Origin: Salinibacterium sp. | GTDB taxonomy: Bacteria; Actinomycetota; Actinomycetes; Actinomycetales; Microbacteriaceae | Assembly: GCA_025352485.1 (NCBI GenBank) | Contig: JANXTJ010000139.1 | Location: 1-6,910, forward strand | DNA length: 6,910 bases | Direction of reading: 5' to 3' | Notes under the pieces: model-generated | Told to the model about the DNA's origin: nothing | Seen by the model: the letters and a program-made list of their open reading frames with translations, nothing else | Database searches by the model: none | In this document: positions 5,533-6,910 of the stretch, piece after piece | How the letters are laid out: every line of letters begins with the position of its first letter | Position numbering within the stretch: position 1 is the first letter of the stretch | Program-made: the position numbers and the translations under genes

Positions 5533-6910
5533 TCGCCCTGACGCTGACCGAGATCAGCGCGGTGCTCGGCGGGAAACTGCTGCGCGCGACCGACGACGGC
5601 GTCGTCGTCAATGGCGAGGTCCATACCGATTCGCGCAAGGTGGTGCCCGGGTCAATTTTCTATGCGTTGCCGGGAGAGGTGACCGACGGCCACCTTTTCG
5701 CTGGCAATGCGTTGGAGAACGGTGCGGTGCTGCTCGTCGTCGAGCGCGAACTCGAGCTTGACGTCGCGCAGGTGCTCGTGGCTGACGGTGTTGCCGCTCT
5801 TGCTGCCCTCGCCCGGGAGGTCGTCGCCCGCGTTCGCGCGAAAGGCGAGCTGCGGGTCGTTGCCGTCACCGGGTCTAACGGCAAGACGACGACTAAGAAC
5901 ATGCTGCGCGCTGTGCTTGAGCGCGAGGGCGCTACCGTCGCGCCGTGGGGGTCGTTCAATAACCACGTCGGTGCCCCGATTTCGATGCTCGGCATCGATG
6001 AAAACACCCGCTTCTTGGTCGTGGAGATGGGCGCGAGCGCCATCGGCGAGATCGCCCAACTGATCTCGATTGTCACCCCCGACGTCGGCATCGTGCTCAC
6101 CGTGGGGCTGGCGCATGTCGGCGAATTTGGTGGGCCGGATGCCGTCGAGACGGCAAAATCCGAGATGGTCACCGACCTACCGAAGTCTGCCGTCGCTGTG
6201 CTGAACGCCGACAACGTGCGGGTGGTGCGGATGGCCGCCAAAACCGCGGCCAAGGTTGTGTGGTTCGGGCTCGACGACAGCGCAGACGTGCGGGCCGACG
6301 ATATCGAGGCCACGGCATCCGGAACCACGTTCACCCTCGTGACTTCGGGGGAGCGCCGAGGGGTGCAGCTCAAGATTCTCGGCGAGCATCACGTGATGAA
6401 TGCCCTAGCAACGATCGCGGCCGCGCAGTGTCTCGGGGTAGAGCCGGAGCGATCCGTTCCCGCCATCGAGGGGATGCTGCGCGCGGAGCGCTGGCGCATG
6501 GAGGTGCTGGAGCGCCCGGACGGCGTTGTGGTAATCAACGATGCCTACAACGCCAGCCCCGATTCAATGGCCGCAGCGCTGAAGACGCTCGCCCAGATCA
6601 CCCGCGGTGATCAACGCTCGATCGCCGTGCTCGGAGAGATGGCCGAATTGGGTGAGTACTCCGACGAGGAGCATGACCGCATCGGCAGGCTTGCCGTGCG
6701 GCTCAACGTGCACAAGCTCATCGTGGTAGGCCACAACGCCAGACATATTCATAATGCGGCGGGGTTGGAAGGCTCATGGGACGGGGAGTCGGTCCTCGTT
6801 GCAACGGCCGACGAGGCATACGATTTGCTCAATGATCAGTTGCGAGAAGGTGATGTCGTGCTCGTGAAGTCGTCTGGCTCCGCCGGCCTCCGTTTCTTGG
6901 GTGACCGGTT
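5529..6910 (+). CDS. murF: UDP-N-acetylmuramoyl-tripeptide--D-alanyl-D-alanine ligase MurF (3' end outside window)
   Basis: The frame opens at ATG 5529 and runs without a stop to the window end, giving 460 residues, so only the extreme C-terminus is probably missing. MurF joins D-Ala-D-Ala to the UDP-MurNAc tripeptide with ATP in the cytoplasm, completing the pentapeptide. The N-terminal domain has HTDSRKVVPGSIF (32-44). The P-loop T-G-S-N-G-K-T-T-T-K is at 114-123, followed by the MurF-typical NNHVGAP, VVEMGAS and AHVGEFGG. GEHHVMNALA starts at 285. The C-terminal domain has NDAYNASPDSM from 337 and GEMAELG at 369-375. These separate it from MurC, MurD and MurE. The start lies inside the murE stop (ATGA), with AGAGG at 5514-5518 within murE as ribosome site, indicating coupled translation of consecutive pathway enzymes. 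No key residue is missing in the visible part. Confidence 0.95.
   Translation, partial: MIALTLTEISAVLGGKLLRATDDGVVVNGEVHTDSRKVVPGSIFYALPGEVTDGHLFAGNALENGAVLLVVERELELDVAQVLVADGVAALAALAREVVARVRAKGELRVVAVTGSNGKTTTKNMLRAVLEREGATVAPWGSFNNHVGAPISMLGIDENTRFLVVEMGASAIGEIAQLISIVTPDVGIVLTVGLAHVGEFGGPDAVETAKSEMVTDLPKSAVAVLNADNVRVVRMAAKTAAKVVWFGLDDSADVRADDIEATASGTTFTLVTSGERRGVQLKILGEHHVMNALATIAAAQCLGVEPERSVPAIEGMLRAERWRMEVLERPDGVVVINDAYNASPDSMAAALKTLAQITRGDQRSIAVLGEMAELGEYSDEEHDRIGRLAVRLNVHKLIVVGHNARHIHNAAGLEGSWDGESVLVATADEAYDLLNDQLREGDVVLVKSSGSAGLRFLGDR

Noticed and set aside
5033..5761. 242-residue plus-strand frame spanning the murE-murF junction
   Set aside because: Both murE and murF are intact in other frames here; the protein is Ser/Arg/Pro-rich without motifs.
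1..6910. Mobile elements, CRISPR arrays, tRNA or rRNA genes, phage or defence genes
   Set aside because: The window is filled by a continuous conserved cluster with only short gaps; no transposase, spacer-repeat array or structured RNA gene was seen.

Overview
The window is the start of a division and cell wall (dcw) gene cluster, entirely on the + strand. The order is mraZ, rsmH (mraW), an ftsL-like membrane protein, ftsI (pbpB), murE and murF, with murF cut by the window end. The high-GC sequence, many GTG/TTG starts, this gene order and the style of the FtsL-like and FtsI proteins point to a high-GC actinobacterium. I infer the family Microbacteriaceae, moderately confidently, from protein flavour and recurrent GGATGC/GCATCC hexamers. 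No alignment could be run.

Layout. Bases 1-129 are a non-coding leader with three GTGG-centred direct repeats at an exact 10-bp period (61-90), the expected form of an MraZ operator, followed by a strong Shine-Dalgarno. mraZ (130-561) is the cluster's own transcription regulator. A 99-bp spacer containing a perfect 7-bp inverted repeat separates it from rsmH (661-1617, possible start at 625). rsmH overlaps the ftsL-like gene by 4 bases (GTGA). ftsI follows after 21 bp, murE after 25 bp with a TTG start, and murF overlaps murE by 4 bases (ATGA). The tight packing with no terminator-like hairpin plus T-run indicates one co-transcribed, partly translationally coupled unit.

How the genes work together. 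MraZ senses and sets transcription of the cluster. RsmH methylates 16S rRNA. The FtsL-like protein and FtsI are single-pass membrane proteins of the divisome, FtsI being the septal transpeptidase. MurE and MurF add the third residue and then D-Ala-D-Ala to the UDP-MurNAc peptide, feeding precursor to FtsI.

No undescribed system is evident; this is a conserved housekeeping locus. The points most worth a second look are unusual residues in MurE motifs that contact the third amino acid (possibly linked to B-type peptidoglycan), the clear MraZ repeats, paired extracytoplasmic cysteines in FtsL and FtsI, and the stem-loop between mraZ and rsmH.
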